Below, one piece after another: positions 1 to 8,141 of a DNA stretch of 35,783 bases. Origin of the DNA: Thiorhodospira sibirica ATCC 700588 (GTDB taxonomy: Bacteria > Pseudomonadota > Gammaproteobacteria > Ectothiorhodospirales > Ectothiorhodospiraceae); contig NZ_MU255057.1 of assembly GCF_000227725.2 (NCBI RefSeq), forward strand, positions 175,738-211,520. The letters are read 5' to 3'. The position numbers were made by a program, and so were the translations under genes. Position 1 is the stretch's first letter, and each line of letters starts with the position of its first letter. The notes beneath the pieces were generated by a model. The model had not been told where the DNA came from and did not search any database. It was given only the letters and a program-made list of their open reading frames with translations.

Positions 1-249
1 GGTGCCACCCTCACCGTCTGCGAGGCCTTCGACGGCACCATCACCCTCCTGCACCAGGGGCACATCATGCCTTACCGTCTGTTGGCTGAGGGCGAACCGC
101 CCACACCGCTGGATGATGAAAAAAGTGTCCACCACAGCGTCGACCAGGCCAAGGCAAAACAGACCGCCAAGCCAACCTACAAACCGGCGCCGGACCACCC
201 TTGGAGAGGTCGGGGCAACATCACTCCGGCACCAGCCCAAACACCATAA
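1..249 (+). CDS. Transposase C-terminus, 5'-partial (ISNCY/IS481-like)
   Basis: The reading frame is open from base 1 to a TAA stop at 247-249, giving 82 visible residues. The gene is cut by the window edge, so the catalytic DDE core is not seen. The visible part reads as the small beta-rich region after an integrase-type core (CEAFDGTITLLHQGHIMPYR), followed by a lysine- and proline-rich tail with PAPDHPWRG near the end. That HPWR tail is familiar from ISNCY/IS481-like transposases. An inverted copy of the same frame ends the window on the other side. Confidence 0.7.
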   Translation, partial: GATLTVCEAFDGTITLLHQGHIMPYRLLAEGEPPTPLDDEKSVHHSVDQAKAKQTAKPTYKPAPDHPWRGRGNITPAPAQTP

Positions 250-313
250 CCACGCATTCTACGGGGGACACTTCTGCTTTGCACAAAAGGGGACTTTTCT
301 GAATTGGGTTGAC
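1..313 (+). mobile_element. 3' end of a DDE-transposase insertion sequence, left copy
   Basis: This is the terminal part of an insertion sequence: the C-terminal coding end of a transposase, then a noncoding tail ending in GGGTTGAC at 306-313. Positions 141-313 match the reverse complement of 35611-35783. The identity stops abruptly at 313, which fixes that IS end. The other end lies outside the window. The type is probably ISNCY/IS481-like, judged from the transposase tail and the tail sequence style. The family assignment is an inference. Confidence 0.8.
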
Positions 314-343
314 AGGGACACCCGCGCCACAGCGCTACCCTTC

Positions 344-392
344 ACCAGTGATGGGCGAGAAGCCCCCGGCTTTAGCCGTGGGGGGTGTCAAA
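344..392 (+). repeat. IS200/IS605-type end hairpin remnant
   Basis: A palindrome of the CCCCCGGC-TTTA-GCCGTGGGG type, preceded by caccagtgatgggcgaga. The same block recurs at about 11680-11724 with a few changes. Such hairpins form the ends of IS200/IS605 elements. No transposase accompanies this one, so it is an orphan end. Confidence 0.55.
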
Positions 393-541
393 AGTAGATT
401 AAGATAAACAATCGCCATGACAGCACCTCAGAAGCTGTTTGGAAGGTATCGCCTCAAGCCAAGCGGAGAGTCTAAACCTAGGTTTTATTATGTTAACTTT
501 TGCTTACATTTTTAAACAAAAGTAGAGCTAAAAACTGTTGC

Positions 542-569
542 TTGATTTTTTTCTGCAAATATCTATAAT
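542..569 (+). promoter_or_regulatory. Sigma-70-type promoter of IS607 tnpA, apparently leaderless
   Basis: A -35 box TTGATT (542-547) is followed after 16 bp by a perfect TATAAT (564-569). The best tnpA start codon is at 577, only 7 bp past the -10 box, so transcription would begin at or within a base of the ATG. This gives a leaderless or nearly leaderless message and would keep recombinase expression low. Inferred from sequence only. Confidence 0.5.
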
Positions 570-576
570 CGCTTAT

Positions 577-1206
577 ATGAGCAAGATATATCGCATTAAC
601 GAGTTTGCGAAACGGATCGGAAAAGCACCCTCGACAATTCGGCGCTGGGAGCGCGAGGGGAAGCTCGTCGCAAAGCGCCATCCTTCCGGACATCGCTATT
701 TTGACGCAGCGGATGTGCGCTTGATGCTTGGTGGGGCGCCCCGTGAGCGGGATGTCGTGGTCTATTGCCGGGTTTCTAGTGCCGGACAGAAAGACGATCT
801 CGCTTCGCAGGTCCAAGCGATGGAAACCTACTGCCTGGGCGCGGGGATCGCGGTGGATGAATGGATTCAAGAGATCGGTGGCGGGATGAACTTCAAGCGC
901 AAGCGGTTTCTTGGCTTGGTTGATCGGATTCAGCGCGGTGAAGTGCGCCTGCTGCTGGTGGCGCACAAAGATCGGTTGATGCGCTTTGGCTTTGATCTCT
1001 TTGCGCACCTGGCGGATGAAAACGGCTGCAAGATCGTGGTGGTCAACCAGGAATCGCTCTCGCCCGAGCAGGAAATGGTCGAGGATTTATTGGCGATTGT
1101 GCAGACCTTTTCTTGTCGGCTGTACGGGATGGGCAAATACAAACAATCCATCAAGGAGGACTTTGCAGAGATGCCCGTTCGCCAGCCCAAGGATTTGTGC
1201 GAATGA
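577..1206 (+). CDS. tnpA: IS607-type serine recombinase TnpA
   Basis: A 209-aa protein, normal for IS607 TnpA. It begins with a MerR-like winged helix (residues ~1-45, NEFAKRIGKAPSTIRRWERE, then GHRYF) that binds DNA. The small serine-resolvase catalytic domain follows, with YCRVSS at about residues 63-68 holding the nucleophilic serine, and AHKDRLMRFGF in the resolvase core. It would cut and rejoin DNA through a 5'-phosphoserine link, moving the element via a circular intermediate. I chose the ATG at 577 because the MerR-like domain starts there and the upstream extension to 538 overlaps the promoter. The stop overlaps the tnpB start as ATGA (1203-1206), implying translational coupling. It appears intact and possibly active. 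Confidence 0.9.
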   Translation: MSKIYRINEFAKRIGKAPSTIRRWEREGKLVAKRHPSGHRYFDAADVRLMLGGAPRERDVVVYCRVSSAGQKDDLASQVQAMETYCLGAGIAVDEWIQEIGGGMNFKRKRFLGLVDRIQRGEVRLLLVAHKDRLMRFGFDLFAHLADENGCKIVVVNQESLSPEQEMVEDLLAIVQTFSCRLYGMGKYKQSIKEDFAEMPVRQPKDLCE

Positions 1207-2027
1207 AAGTCACGCGGATTTTGTGCGCCAAGCGCCCGAACCAGGGCAAAGTCGGGGCGTTGCGCGAACAGGCGCAGCGACTCGGGCAGGTGCGCTCCGA
1301 AGTCTTGGTCGATTCCGACGGCGACCACCACGGCCAGGAACTGGGCGCGATCCTCACCGACCAATCCGACAAACTCAAGATCAAATACCAGCGTCGCGCC
1401 AAGCTGCGGGCACTCGCCAACAACACCCGCAACCCGCGCAAGCGTCAACACATTCGCCAGTTCAACTTGGGGCGCAAGAAGCTCAACCGGCAGATGAGCA
1501 AAACCCATGCGCGCATCCGCGACATCGTATTTCAATCCGTTCACAAGGTGGTCGATAAAGCCGCCGTGATCGCGGCAGAAGATTTAACCGCCCCCATGGC
1601 GAGCAAGTCCTTCGGCAAGAATGCCAATCGTCGGCTGGCAAGCTGGACGAAAGGTGTTATTGCCCAAGCACTTGACAGTGTTTCAAGCCGTCGAGGTTCG
1701 ACGGTCGTTCTGGTCAATCCGGCTTACACATCGCAAATGGATTCTCGAACTGGATGCCTTGACGGCAAACGGCAAGGGGATCAATTTTACTGTTCCGACG
1801 GGGTTGTGTTGCAGGCAGACCAAAACGCTGCGCGAAACGTGCTGACGAGGTTATCAGACCCGGACATTGAGCGGTTTACCCCGTTCAAGCGGGTCAAGGC
1901 GATCTTGCTGGAACGCACTGAGCGCCATTGGTTGGGACTGCTCAACCAGGACTCCAGTTGCTCGCCCTTCGGGGCGCTATCAACGGAGAGCGAAATGCCT
2001 AAAAATCGCATAAGCAACTTTGCTTAG
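1203..2027 (+). pseudogene. tnpB: IS607 TnpB with an internal in-frame deletion
   Basis: TnpB proteins are RNA-guided RuvC-type nucleases and Cas12 ancestors. This frame encodes 274 aa, whereas IS607-type TnpB is usually well over 400. The N-terminus (REQAQRLGQVRSEV, where family members continue into a long domain) is joined directly to a sequence that normally lies just after RuvC motif I (VDSDGDHHGQELG). The WED/REC-equivalent region and the first RuvC aspartate are therefore missing while the frame stays open. Motif II (AAEDLT, Glu) and motif III (LQADQNAARN, Asp) remain. The zinc-finger region has no CxxC pair: a single Cys in TGCLDGKR and one in FYCSDG are visible. It cannot be a normal nuclease. 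It may be a plain decay product, and a retained nucleic-acid-binding role is only a possibility. Confidence 0.75.
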
Positions 2028-2090
2028 GTTTTTAGGAACAGCAGCAGCAGTAGCAACTGATAATTCCTTGCTAGCCGCTCATAGCGCGTG

Positions 2091-2135
2091 GCGCCATCCA
2101 TCTTCAGCGCACGGTGCGCCGTCAATGGATGGCGC
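2091..2135. other. Long hairpin at the 3' end of acpS
   Basis: An 11-bp perfect stem GCGCCATCCAT (2091-2101) pairs with ATGGATGGCGC (2125-2135), with an inner GCGC/GCGC stem in the loop. It abuts the acpS stop codon at 2135-2137. There is no T-run, so it is either a weak terminator or an mRNA 3'-end stabilising structure for the recO-pdxJ-acpS message. Confidence 0.5.
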
Positions 2136-2545
2136 TATTCTGTGGCACACGACACTTGGCCCGCAGGACCGCTTAACACCACAAAGGCCAACGCAAATTC
2201 GCGCTCATCGGCCAGACTGACATGCTTTTGCACGACACCAAGGCGTTGAGCAGTGGCCAACGCCTGGCCGCTCAGACCTAAGGTGGGTTGACCCAGATCG
2301 GTGTATTCCAGCCAGGCATCCTGCAGGCTCATATATTGTCCAATGCCCACGCCGAGCGCCTTGCTCACCGCCTCCTTCAGAGCAAAGCGTCGCGCCAGAA
2401 AGGCGGCGGGGTCGTGCTGCGAGGAATAGCGCGCCCATTCCAGAGGATGCAAGATACGCTGGGCGAAGCGCTCCTCGTGGCGCTCAATCACCTGACGGAT
2501 ACGCGCAATGCTGACCAGATCAGTACCGATACCGATAATGTTCAT
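2135..2545 (-). CDS. acpS: Holo-[acyl-carrier-protein] synthase AcpS
   Basis: AcpS moves the 4'-phosphopantetheine group from coenzyme A to a serine of apo-ACP, activating it for fatty-acid synthesis in the cytoplasm. The 136-aa protein opens with [12 protein letters not shown], whose aspartate is a magnesium ligand. The second signature [16 protein letters not shown] lies at about residues 53-68, with the other metal-binding glutamate. Length is typical (about 126). The start ATG overlaps the pdxJ stop (ATGA at 2542-2545), so it is translated with pdxJ as in many proteobacteria. It is the last gene of the operon here, followed by a hairpin and the IS607 element. It appears intact. Confidence 0.95.
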   Translation of the reverse strand: MNIIGIGTDLVSIARIRQVIERHEERFAQRILHPLEWARYSSQHDPAAFLARRFALKEAVSKALGVGIGQYMSLQDAWLEYTDLGQPTLGLSGQALATAQRLGVVQKHVSLADEREFALAFVVLSGPAGQVSCATE

Positions 2546-3288
2546 GCCTTGCGCGCCGCATCCATCAGGCGTCGCATTTCGGCAACGGCAGGCCCGATGC
2601 CATCAAACAGGGCGCGGGCGACAATCGCGTGGCCGATATTGAGTTCATTGAGTACCGCAATCGCGGCAATCTCGGTCACATTGCTATAGTCCAGGCCATG
2701 TCCTGCATTCACTATCAAGCCTAACTGATGCCCGTAAGCGGCAGCCTGACGAATGCGCTGCAGTTCTTTTGCATGTTCAGCGGGTGTGAGAGCATGAGCG
2801 TAGCGGCCAGTGTGCAATTCCACCACGGGCGCGCCGATGCGCCTGGCGGCCTCCAGATGCGCAGGCTCTGGCTCAATGAACAGGGAGACCTCAATGCCAG
2901 CCTCACTTAATACCTGACAATAGTCGCGCAGGGCTGCTTCATGGGTGAGCACATCCAGCCCGCCCTCGGTGGTCAGCTCCTCGCGCCGTTCCGGCACCAG
3001 ACAGCACGCCTGGGGACGCAGGCGCAGGGCAATGGCCTGCATCTCGGCGGTGGCCGCCATTTCCAGATTCATCGCGGTTTGTATCAGCGGGCGCAGGGTT
3101 TCGACATCGGCATCCTGAATATGCCGACGATCCTCGCGCAGATGCAAGGTGATGGTGTCTGCACCGTGTGCCTCAATAATGCGCACGGCGGCGACGAGAT
3201 CCGGATACGGGGTGTTGCGCACCTGGCGGATGGTGGCGATATGATCAATATTGATACCCAATTTCAAGGCAAAGGATTCACAGACCAT
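2542..3288 (-). CDS. pdxJ: Pyridoxine 5'-phosphate synthase PdxJ
   Basis: PdxJ condenses 1-deoxyxylulose 5-phosphate with 3-amino-2-oxopropyl phosphate to form pyridoxine 5'-phosphate, the ring-closing step of DXP-dependent vitamin B6 synthesis. The 248-aa TIM-barrel protein has [15 protein letters not shown] near the N-terminus, [57 protein letters not shown] and [11 protein letters not shown]. These are all conserved blocks of the family, including the catalytic Glu and His positions. The 5' end overlaps the last codons of recO by 11 bp and the 3' end overlaps acpS by 4 bp. A start a few codons later is possible but lacks an in-frame ATG near LKLGIN. Confidence 0.95.
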   Translation of the reverse strand: MVCESFALKLGINIDHIATIRQVRNTPYPDLVAAVRIIEAHGADTITLHLREDRRHIQDADVETLRPLIQTAMNLEMAATAEMQAIALRLRPQACCLVPERREELTTEGGLDVLTHEAALRDYCQVLSEAGIEVSLFIEPEPAHLEAARRIGAPVVELHTGRYAHALTPAEHAKELQRIRQAAAYGHQLGLIVNAGHGLDYSNVTEIAAIAVLNELNIGHAIVARALFDGIGPAVAEMRRLMDAARKA

Positions 3289-3960
3289 GTTTTGTGGTAA
3301 ATAATTGTCGAGTCATCAAGGGTTTGCCATGTAAATAATGGGCGATCACATGGCGTAGAAAGTATTTTACCTGCGCCCGCTGCAGCGCATCGTGAAAGCG
3401 CAGCGTCAATAAAGCGCCCAGCGCATCGCCACGAATACAGTGTGCTTCGCCCTGTTCGCTCACGCGAGCCTCGCGCAAGCCCTGCTGTGGTTCAAACACA
3501 TACCATGCGTGTGCATGCAGCGTATCGGGGTCAATGAATTCAAGCCCACTGCCCAGCACCCGCAACAGACCCAGCTCATAAGCGCGCAAGGTGTCTGTCA
3601 TGGGGTATTCGGGGTTTGCCAGGTCGGCGACACAGGCGGCATAGTGTGCAAAAAACTCCGCCTCCGGGGCCAGACGCGGCAGCAATTTTAGCGCAAGCTC
3701 GTTTAGATATAGACCACACCATAAACGTTCCCGCTGCAAGACAAAAACCTGCTGTTCCTCAGGCTGCTGCAAGGTGGGTAACTCACCGCGCCCGCGCACA
3801 GAAAACAGATAGCGGGTAAACAGCGTACAGCGCCCTGTCTGGCGCGAGCCTCCATGCAGGCGATACGCCCTTCCTCCAGGCTCAGCCATTCAAGCACCCG
3901 GCTGTTTTCCCGAAACGGGCGGGCATGCAAGACAAAACCGCTTAACGGCTCAGTGAGGAT
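3278..3960 (-). pseudogene. recO: recO (recombination mediator) broken by a frameshift and missing its start
   Basis: RecO anneals ssDNA and loads RecA with RecR in the RecFOR pathway. The C-terminal two thirds reads in one frame (3278-3889: LFTRYLFSVRGRGEL, GLYLNELALKLLPRL, and [10 protein letters not shown] near the end). The N-terminal OB-fold part (GFVLHARPFRENSRVLEW, LSLEEGRIACM) lies in another frame ending near 3825. At the junction about five to six residues seem lost compared with E. coli RecO, suggesting a small deletion rather than a single miscall. No ATG, GTG or TTG sits at the expected native start near 3960. Instead the frame runs unbroken upstream into IS200/IS605 debris. The zinc-cysteine cluster of some RecO proteins is not visible. 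Confidence 0.75.
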
Positions 3961-3965
3961 AGACT

Positions 3966-4373
3966 GCCCTGCTGTTTTTTGCTGCTCCTCTCCCTGAAGG
4001 AAGAGGATTCCTACGGCGAGGTTGCACAATGCACATACAACACACGCTTCGGTGGGTTCCTGCCCTGAGACCGCCCAAGAAGATGGCTTGGTTATCGCCG
4101 CTAAGCTCCACGCGGGAGCTTTTACGGTGGCGAACCAACCCACCTGCCTGCCGCGACGCACCTGCCTGCGCCGCGCGCGTCGCGGCAGGCAGGTGCTCCC
4201 CAGGACTCACATTCTCGTCTCTGACAGGCGTTACTTTCGGTCCGCCCGACCGTAGGTTCATAGAACATGGCCAGTATAGCGGCGCTATGCGAATCTCCAC
4301 AAGCGAGATTCCCGCGCCGTGCGCTATCCCTCCCCGGCCTGAAGGCCGGGGTTTCTCGCGGAGAAACTGATGA
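3966..4373 (-). mobile_element. IS200/IS605-type remnant with a TnpB C-terminal tail
   Basis: About 0.4 kb bounded by two outward-facing end hairpins: CCTCTCCC-TGAA-GGAAGAGG at 3987-4006 and CCCCGGCC-TGAA-GGCCGGGG at 4332-4351. On the minus strand the frame reads SGQEPTEACVV then AVGILFLQGEE, which resembles the extreme C-terminus of IS200/IS605 TnpB. The inside also carries a 12-bp CACCTGCCTGCC-type inverted duplication near 4140-4195. It lies exactly where era (upstream of recO) and trpG (downstream of trpE) would be expected, so it marks a rearrangement junction. Confidence 0.65.
4322..4373 (+). repeat. 52-bp inverted repeat flanking trpE, 3' side
   Basis: The block running from the palindrome CCCCGGCC/GGCCGGGG through TTTCTCGCGGAG and AACTGATGA matches the reverse complement of 5902-5953 with one visible mismatch (GGAGAAACTG here, GGAGGAACTG there). 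It is the outer end of the IS200/IS605 remnant downstream of trpE. Confidence 0.8.
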
Positions 4374-4413
4374 GGAAAGCAGCGCGGCATCTGGAAGATG
4401 CCGCGATTTTACG

Positions 4414-5904
4414 TCAAGGGGTTGGGGCTTTGGGTCCGTCGAGGCCGGCTTCGACCATGGCGACGGCGCGAAACACGGCGCGCCCTTTGTTCAGCGTTTC
4501 GGCCCATTCATTGTCTGGCAGTGAGTCATAGACAATGCCTGCTCCGGCCTGAATGTGCAGGGTGTGGTTTTTGATGACGGCGGTGCGAATGGCAATGGCG
4601 GTGTCCATATTGCCCTGCCAGGAGAGATAGCCCACCGCGCCGGAATAAACGCCGCGCTTGACCGGTTCAAGTTCGGCGATGATCTCCATGGCACGCACTT
4701 TGGGGGCACCGCTGACGGTTCCAGCGGGAAAGGTGGCCCGCAAGACATCCATGGCTTTCAGACCCGGCTGTAAGCGGCCTTCGACATTGGAGACGATGTG
4801 CATCACATGTGAATAGCGCTCTACCACCATTTGCTCGGTGACCCGCACGGTGCCGGTGGCACTGACCCGCCCGGCATCGTTGCGCCCCAGATCAATGAGC
4901 ATCAGGTGTTCGGCGCATTCCTTGGGATCGGCCAGCAGATCGGCCTCCAGTTGCACATCTTTCTCCGGTGTTTCACCGCGTGGGCGAGTGCCGGCAATGG
5001 GGCGTACAGTAACCGTGTCATGCTCCAGACGCACTAAAATTTCCGGCGAGGCGCCAACCACCTGATGATCGCCCAAGTCCAGATAAAACATATACGGGGA
5101 GGGATTTAAACAGCGCAGCGCCCGGTACAAATCCAGCGGGCGGGCCTTGAATGGAATCGACAAGCGCTGCGATAACACTACCTGCATCACATCGCCGTCG
5201 ATGATATAACGACGGCAGCGCTCCACTGCGGCCTTAAAGCCCTCTTCCGTAAAGCCGGAAATGAAATCCGATTCCGCCACCCGGCGATGATCCTGCGTCG
5301 TCGCTGGCGGCGTTAAGGGAGCCTGCAAGCGCTGATATAAATCGGCCAGCCGCGCCTCTGCCGCTGACAGGCCGTCAGGTTTTGCATGGACCACCAGATA
5401 CAGGCGTCCGGCCAGATTGTCATAGACCACCAGCTCATCACACAGCATCAGCAAGATGTCGGGCACCTCCAGCGGATCGGCTTTCGGGGTATCCGGGCGC
5501 AGACGCGGCTCGATATACTCAATGGTCTCATAACCGAAATAACCGACCAGCCCGCCAGTAAAGCGCGGCAGACCGTCATGCTCGGGGACCCGATAACGCG
5601 CCTGATAAGCCTCGATAAAGGCCAGCGGATCATCTACGGTCTGGCGCTCCACAATCTGCCCATCCTCCTCAATCAACACCTGCTGTCCATAGACCTTGAG
5701 CACGGTTTTTGCTGGCAAACCCACGATTGAATAACGCCCCCACTTCTCCCCCCCCTGCACCGACTCTAGCAGGCACGAATAGGGCATACTGGCCAGTTTT
5801 AGATAAACACTCAGTGGCGTGTCCAGGTCTGCAAGGATTTCCTTGACCAGAGGGATGCGGTTATAACCTTGTTCAATCAGTGTGTTAAATTGCTCAGGTG
5901 TCAT
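4414..5904 (-). CDS. trpE: Anthranilate synthase component I TrpE
   Basis: TrpE makes anthranilate from chorismate, the first committed step of tryptophan synthesis, using ammonia delivered by TrpG. The 496-aa protein has the N-terminal regulatory domain with the feedback-inhibition motif LLES (about residues 45-48). The chorismate-binding domain follows: [90 protein letters not shown] and GAGIVYDS. All expected catalytic and metal-binding blocks are present, so it looks functional. Upstream rpe and gph are the usual neighbours. The expected downstream trpG, trpD and trpC are absent, replaced by IS debris. Its SD sequence GGAGGA lies inside the end of the upstream mobile-element remnant. Confidence 0.97.
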   Translation of the reverse strand: MTPEQFNTLIEQGYNRIPLVKEILADLDTPLSVYLKLASMPYSCLLESVQGGEKWGRYSIVGLPAKTVLKVYGQQVLIEEDGQIVERQTVDDPLAFIEAYQARYRVPEHDGLPRFTGGLVGYFGYETIEYIEPRLRPDTPKADPLEVPDILLMLCDELVVYDNLAGRLYLVVHAKPDGLSAAEARLADLYQRLQAPLTPPATTQDHRRVAESDFISGFTEEGFKAAVERCRRYIIDGDVMQVVLSQRLSIPFKARPLDLYRALRCLNPSPYMFYLDLGDHQVVGASPEILVRLEHDTVTVRPIAGTRPRGETPEKDVQLEADLLADPKECAEHLMLIDLGRNDAGRVSATGTVRVTEQMVVERYSHVMHIVSNVEGRLQPGLKAMDVLRATFPAGTVSGAPKVRAMEIIAELEPVKRGVYSGAVGYLSWQGNMDTAIAIRTAVIKNHTLHIQAGAGIVYDSLPDNEWAETLNKGRAVFRAVAMVEAGLDGPKAPTP

Positions 5905-5953
5905 CAGTTCCTCCGCGAGAAACCCCGGCCTTCAGGCCGGGGAGGGATAGCGG
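5902..5953 (-). repeat. 52-bp inverted repeat flanking trpE, 5' side; carries the trpE ribosome binding site
   Basis: The reverse complement of this block equals 4322-4373 except for one base. On the minus strand it ends ...GCGGAGGAACTG directly followed by the trpE ATG. The mismatch relative to the other copy (G instead of A) creates the GGAGGA Shine-Dalgarno motif four bases before the trpE start. Confidence 0.75.
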
Positions 5954-6330
5954 CTACGCGCTTGCAGCCGCCGGAATTAAGTGCAGGCCTTTCACCTGCT
6001 GGGCCGTGAGGCTCTGCCCGTAAGGGCCTGGTGACGGACAACGCCTCGCGGCGTGGTCGCTCCCCTCGCCAATGTGTACAACCGGCTCCCGCTTGCACGG
6101 CGATCAAAACCTTCGACGTTTTACCTTTCGTCAGCATGATCCTGACCTTTCAGAGCGGCAGACTGAGGAAGCATCCGCCGGTGAGTCTTAACGACCTGTT
6201 GTACACGTAGCCCCTTTAACAGGGCTTAGGCTGGTCAACCCAGCTTGTTTTCACCTGTCTGCGCCGCGTGCGGCGCGGCAGGCAGGCAAGCTCCGCCTTT
6301 TAGGGCGGGGTAGTTGATGGTTCGCTGTGT
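5905..6330 (+). mobile_element. IS200/IS605-type remnant between gph and trpE
   Basis: About 0.43 kb bounded by the palindrome CCCCGGCC/GGCCGGGG at 5923-5942 and by CCGCCTTTTAGGGCGG near 6304-6319, both typical IS200/IS605 end hairpins. A CGCGGCAGGCAGGCAAGC block near 6275-6295 echoes the CGGCAGGCAGGTG block of the remnant at 3966-4373. No transposase frame survives. A 77-aa minus-strand frame ending in the translated hairpin ([13 protein letters not shown]) is debris. It splits the rpe-gph-trpE gene string. Confidence 0.65.
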
Positions 6331-6348
6331 CGTGTCGGCAGAGGGGGG

Positions 6349-7014
6349 TTAGGTAAACAGCCTGGGCAGTTCATCCAGGCGATCAATCACGGCATCCGGC
6401 TGCTGTAAGCGGATATCTTCGCCGTGATTATAGCCATAACTGACACACACAATCTGAAAACCTGCACTGCGGGCGGCCTGCACGTCGGTGCGCGAATCGC
6501 CTACCATCAAGGCCTCCTGCGGTTTAAGCCTAAACCAGCCAGCGGCATAAAACAAAGGCCCTGGGTCGGGTTTGCTGCGCGGGAGTGTATCGCCACTGAC
6601 TACCAGCGAGAAGTGATCGGCAATGCCTTTGTCGTGCAGCAATTGCGTGGTGAAGCGCTCCGCCTTGTTGGTGACACACCCGAGTTTAAAGCCTGCCTCG
6701 CGCAACATCGCCAGGCCCTCCAGCACACCCGGATACAAACGGCTGCGTTGCGAGGTATTGTCCTGATACAGCGCCAGAAACAGCGGCAAGGCGCGGGCAA
6801 ACAAGGCTGCATCTGGCTCGCCCTCAAGCTGGCCCAGCAAGGCCCGCTTGACCAAGCGTTCCACGCCATTACCCACCCAGGTGCGCACTGCGGCCTCGCC
6901 ATGCGGCTGTTTGCCCAATTGTTGCATCATGCCATCCACACAAAAAGCCAGATCGGGTACGCTATCGACCAGGGTTCCGTCAAGGTCGATGAGAATCATT
7001 TGCGGTCTTTGCAT
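6349..7014 (-). CDS. gph: Phosphoglycolate phosphatase Gph
   Basis: Gph hydrolyses 2-phosphoglycolate, formed during DNA-end repair or by Rubisco oxygenation, to glycolate. It is a 221-aa HAD-superfamily enzyme. Motif I is LIDLDGTLVDS (about residues 8-18, nucleophile Asp), motif II the Thr in VTNKAERF, motif III the Lys in RSKPDPGPLF and motif IV MVGDSRTDVQAA. The helical cap domain lies between motifs I and II. It starts 12 bp after the rpe stop, so it is co-transcribed with rpe. An alternative start five residues later (MILIDLDGT) is possible. Confidence 0.93.
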   Translation of the reverse strand: MQRPQMILIDLDGTLVDSVPDLAFCVDGMMQQLGKQPHGEAAVRTWVGNGVERLVKRALLGQLEGEPDAALFARALPLFLALYQDNTSQRSRLYPGVLEGLAMLREAGFKLGCVTNKAERFTTQLLHDKGIADHFSLVVSGDTLPRSKPDPGPLFYAAGWFRLKPQEALMVGDSRTDVQAARSAGFQIVCVSYGYNHGEDIRLQQPDAVIDRLDELPRLFT

Positions 7015-7026
7015 GATAAGGTCGCT

Positions 7027-7716
7027 TCAAGCCTTGGCCAGTTCAGCGCGCATCGCCTGGATGATGCTGTCATAACGGTTAGGATCGCTGGCCTTGGCCG
7101 CGCCGAAAATTGCCGAACCCGCGACAAAGGTATCGGCCCCGGCGGCCTTGATCTCGCGGATATTATCCACCTTCACGCCCCCGTCGATCTCCAGACGAAT
7201 CTCACACCCGCTGGCATCAATGCGGCGGCGCACCTCACGCAGTTTTTCCAGCGTGGACGGGATGAAGGCTTGTCCCCCAAAGCCGGGGTTAACCGACATC
7301 AATAAAATCATATCCAGCTTATCCATCACATAATCCAGATACGACAACGGCGTGGCCGGATTAAACACCAGACCCGCCTTGCAACCCTCGGAACGGATCA
7401 GCTGCAAGGTGCGGTCAACGTGCTCGGAGGCCTCGGGGTGAAAGGTAATATAGGTCGCGCCGGCCTTGGCAAAATCCGGAATGATCCGATCCACCGGCTT
7501 GACCATCAAATGCACATCAATCGGCGCGGTCACGCCATGCTTGCGTAAGGCCTCACACACCAGGGGGCCAATGGTCAGATTCGGCACATAATGATTGTCC
7601 ATCACATCAAAATGCACCACATCGGCACCGGCTTTCAAAACCTGATCCACCTCTTCCCCCAGGCGGGCAAAATCAGCGGACAAAATGGATGGCGCAATAA
7701 AATCAGGGCTTGGCAT
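7027..7716 (-). CDS. rpe: Ribulose-phosphate 3-epimerase Rpe
   Basis: Rpe interconverts ribulose 5-phosphate and xylulose 5-phosphate in the pentose phosphate or Calvin cycle. The TIM-barrel protein has [15 protein letters not shown] at the N-terminus, then [46 protein letters not shown] and LEIDGGV. These supply the metal-binding His/Asp ligands and the phosphate-binding loop. I chose the ATG at 7716 (229 aa) because AAGAG lies just upstream and the family start aligns there. An ATG six codons earlier (7734) has no evident SD. First gene of the rpe-gph(-trpE) string. Confidence 0.93.
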   Translation of the reverse strand: MPSPDFIAPSILSADFARLGEEVDQVLKAGADVVHFDVMDNHYVPNLTIGPLVCEALRKHGVTAPIDVHLMVKPVDRIIPDFAKAGATYITFHPEASEHVDRTLQLIRSEGCKAGLVFNPATPLSYLDYVMDKLDMILLMSVNPGFGGQAFIPSTLEKLREVRRRIDASGCEIRLEIDGGVKVDNIREIKAAGADTFVAGSAIFGAAKASDPNRYDSIIQAMRAELAKA

Positions 7717-7734
7717 ATCTCTTGTCGTCCTCAT

Positions 7735-8141
7735 GCATCAATATTTTTAGAATGGTGCAATCCCCGGAGCACGCACCTCACATTCCTTGGGATATACGTT
7801 TTGAGCTTACACCTAGGTTTCGATTCGCTAACATTCAAATACAAACCCTCCTAGACAGCTCAGTTAGAAATAGGGTTTACATACGCTTTAGCATACCTTA
7901 CGATGGCCTTAGCCCGAGAACCAAGGGCTGTTCTAGTTCTTTAATGAGTTTAGGTTTGCGGTTATCTGGGCAAGTCTTAGATGTAAAACCTGAATCGTAC
8001 TCAAGAACTTGGCGCCAGATGTTTGTTCATTTGGCTTTGGCGGATCGGCCCATCCTCACTTGAGGGTGCGCGCTAACGTTTGTTAGCGAAACTCGATCAG
8101 TATATGCGAATGCAGGCAACACAGCCAGCGCCGTACCCGGA
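7735..8141. other. Gene-free stretch with possible IS debris
   Basis: No convincing coding frame. It is more AT-rich than its surroundings, and short frames on the minus strand break repeatedly, consistent with a decayed transposase, which I could not identify. It contains one copy of a 33-bp sequence (7803-7835) that recurs inverted at 11232-11264. A palindrome GCTAACGTTTGTTAGC lies near 8073-8088. Confidence 0.5.
7803..7835 (+). repeat. 33-bp inverted repeat, left copy
   Basis: Contains CTTACACCTAGGTTTCGAT and CGCTAACATT. It matches the reverse complement of 11232-11264 at 32 of 33 positions by my count. The pair brackets the four-Cys protein, fbpC and fbpB. Confidence 0.75.

Larger units (their letters stand above)
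420..2045 (+). mobile_element. IS607-family element (tnpA intact, tnpB deleted); ends approximate
   Basis: A serine recombinase gene overlaps a tnpB-type gene, the defining IS607 gene pair. I could not fix the ends. On the left there is a palindrome with arms ACTTTTG/CAAAAGT at 496-523. On the right, AAGCAACTTTGCTT at 2012-2025 overlaps the tnpB stop. The motif CTAGGTTTT/TTAGGTTTTT appears near both limits (about 476-487 and 2023-2033). The element lies downstream of acpS, between the left IS copy and acpS. Confidence 0.75.

Noticed and set aside
1113-1202. Upstream extension of tnpB to 1113
   Set aside because: It overlaps the conserved tnpA C-terminus. The ATGA overlap at 1203 is the natural coupled start.
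4332-4351. Rho-independent terminator for trpE
   Set aside because: The CCCCGGCC palindrome has no T-run and is duplicated at the other side of trpE as an IS200/IS605 end.
5905-6330. trp leader attenuator or T-box
   Set aside because: No leader peptide with Trp codons followed by alternative hairpins, and no T-box motif. The sequence is explained by IS ends.
6424-7305. 293-codon plus-strand frame
   Set aside because: It lies opposite gph and rpe, both with full catalytic motifs, and has no recognisable domain.
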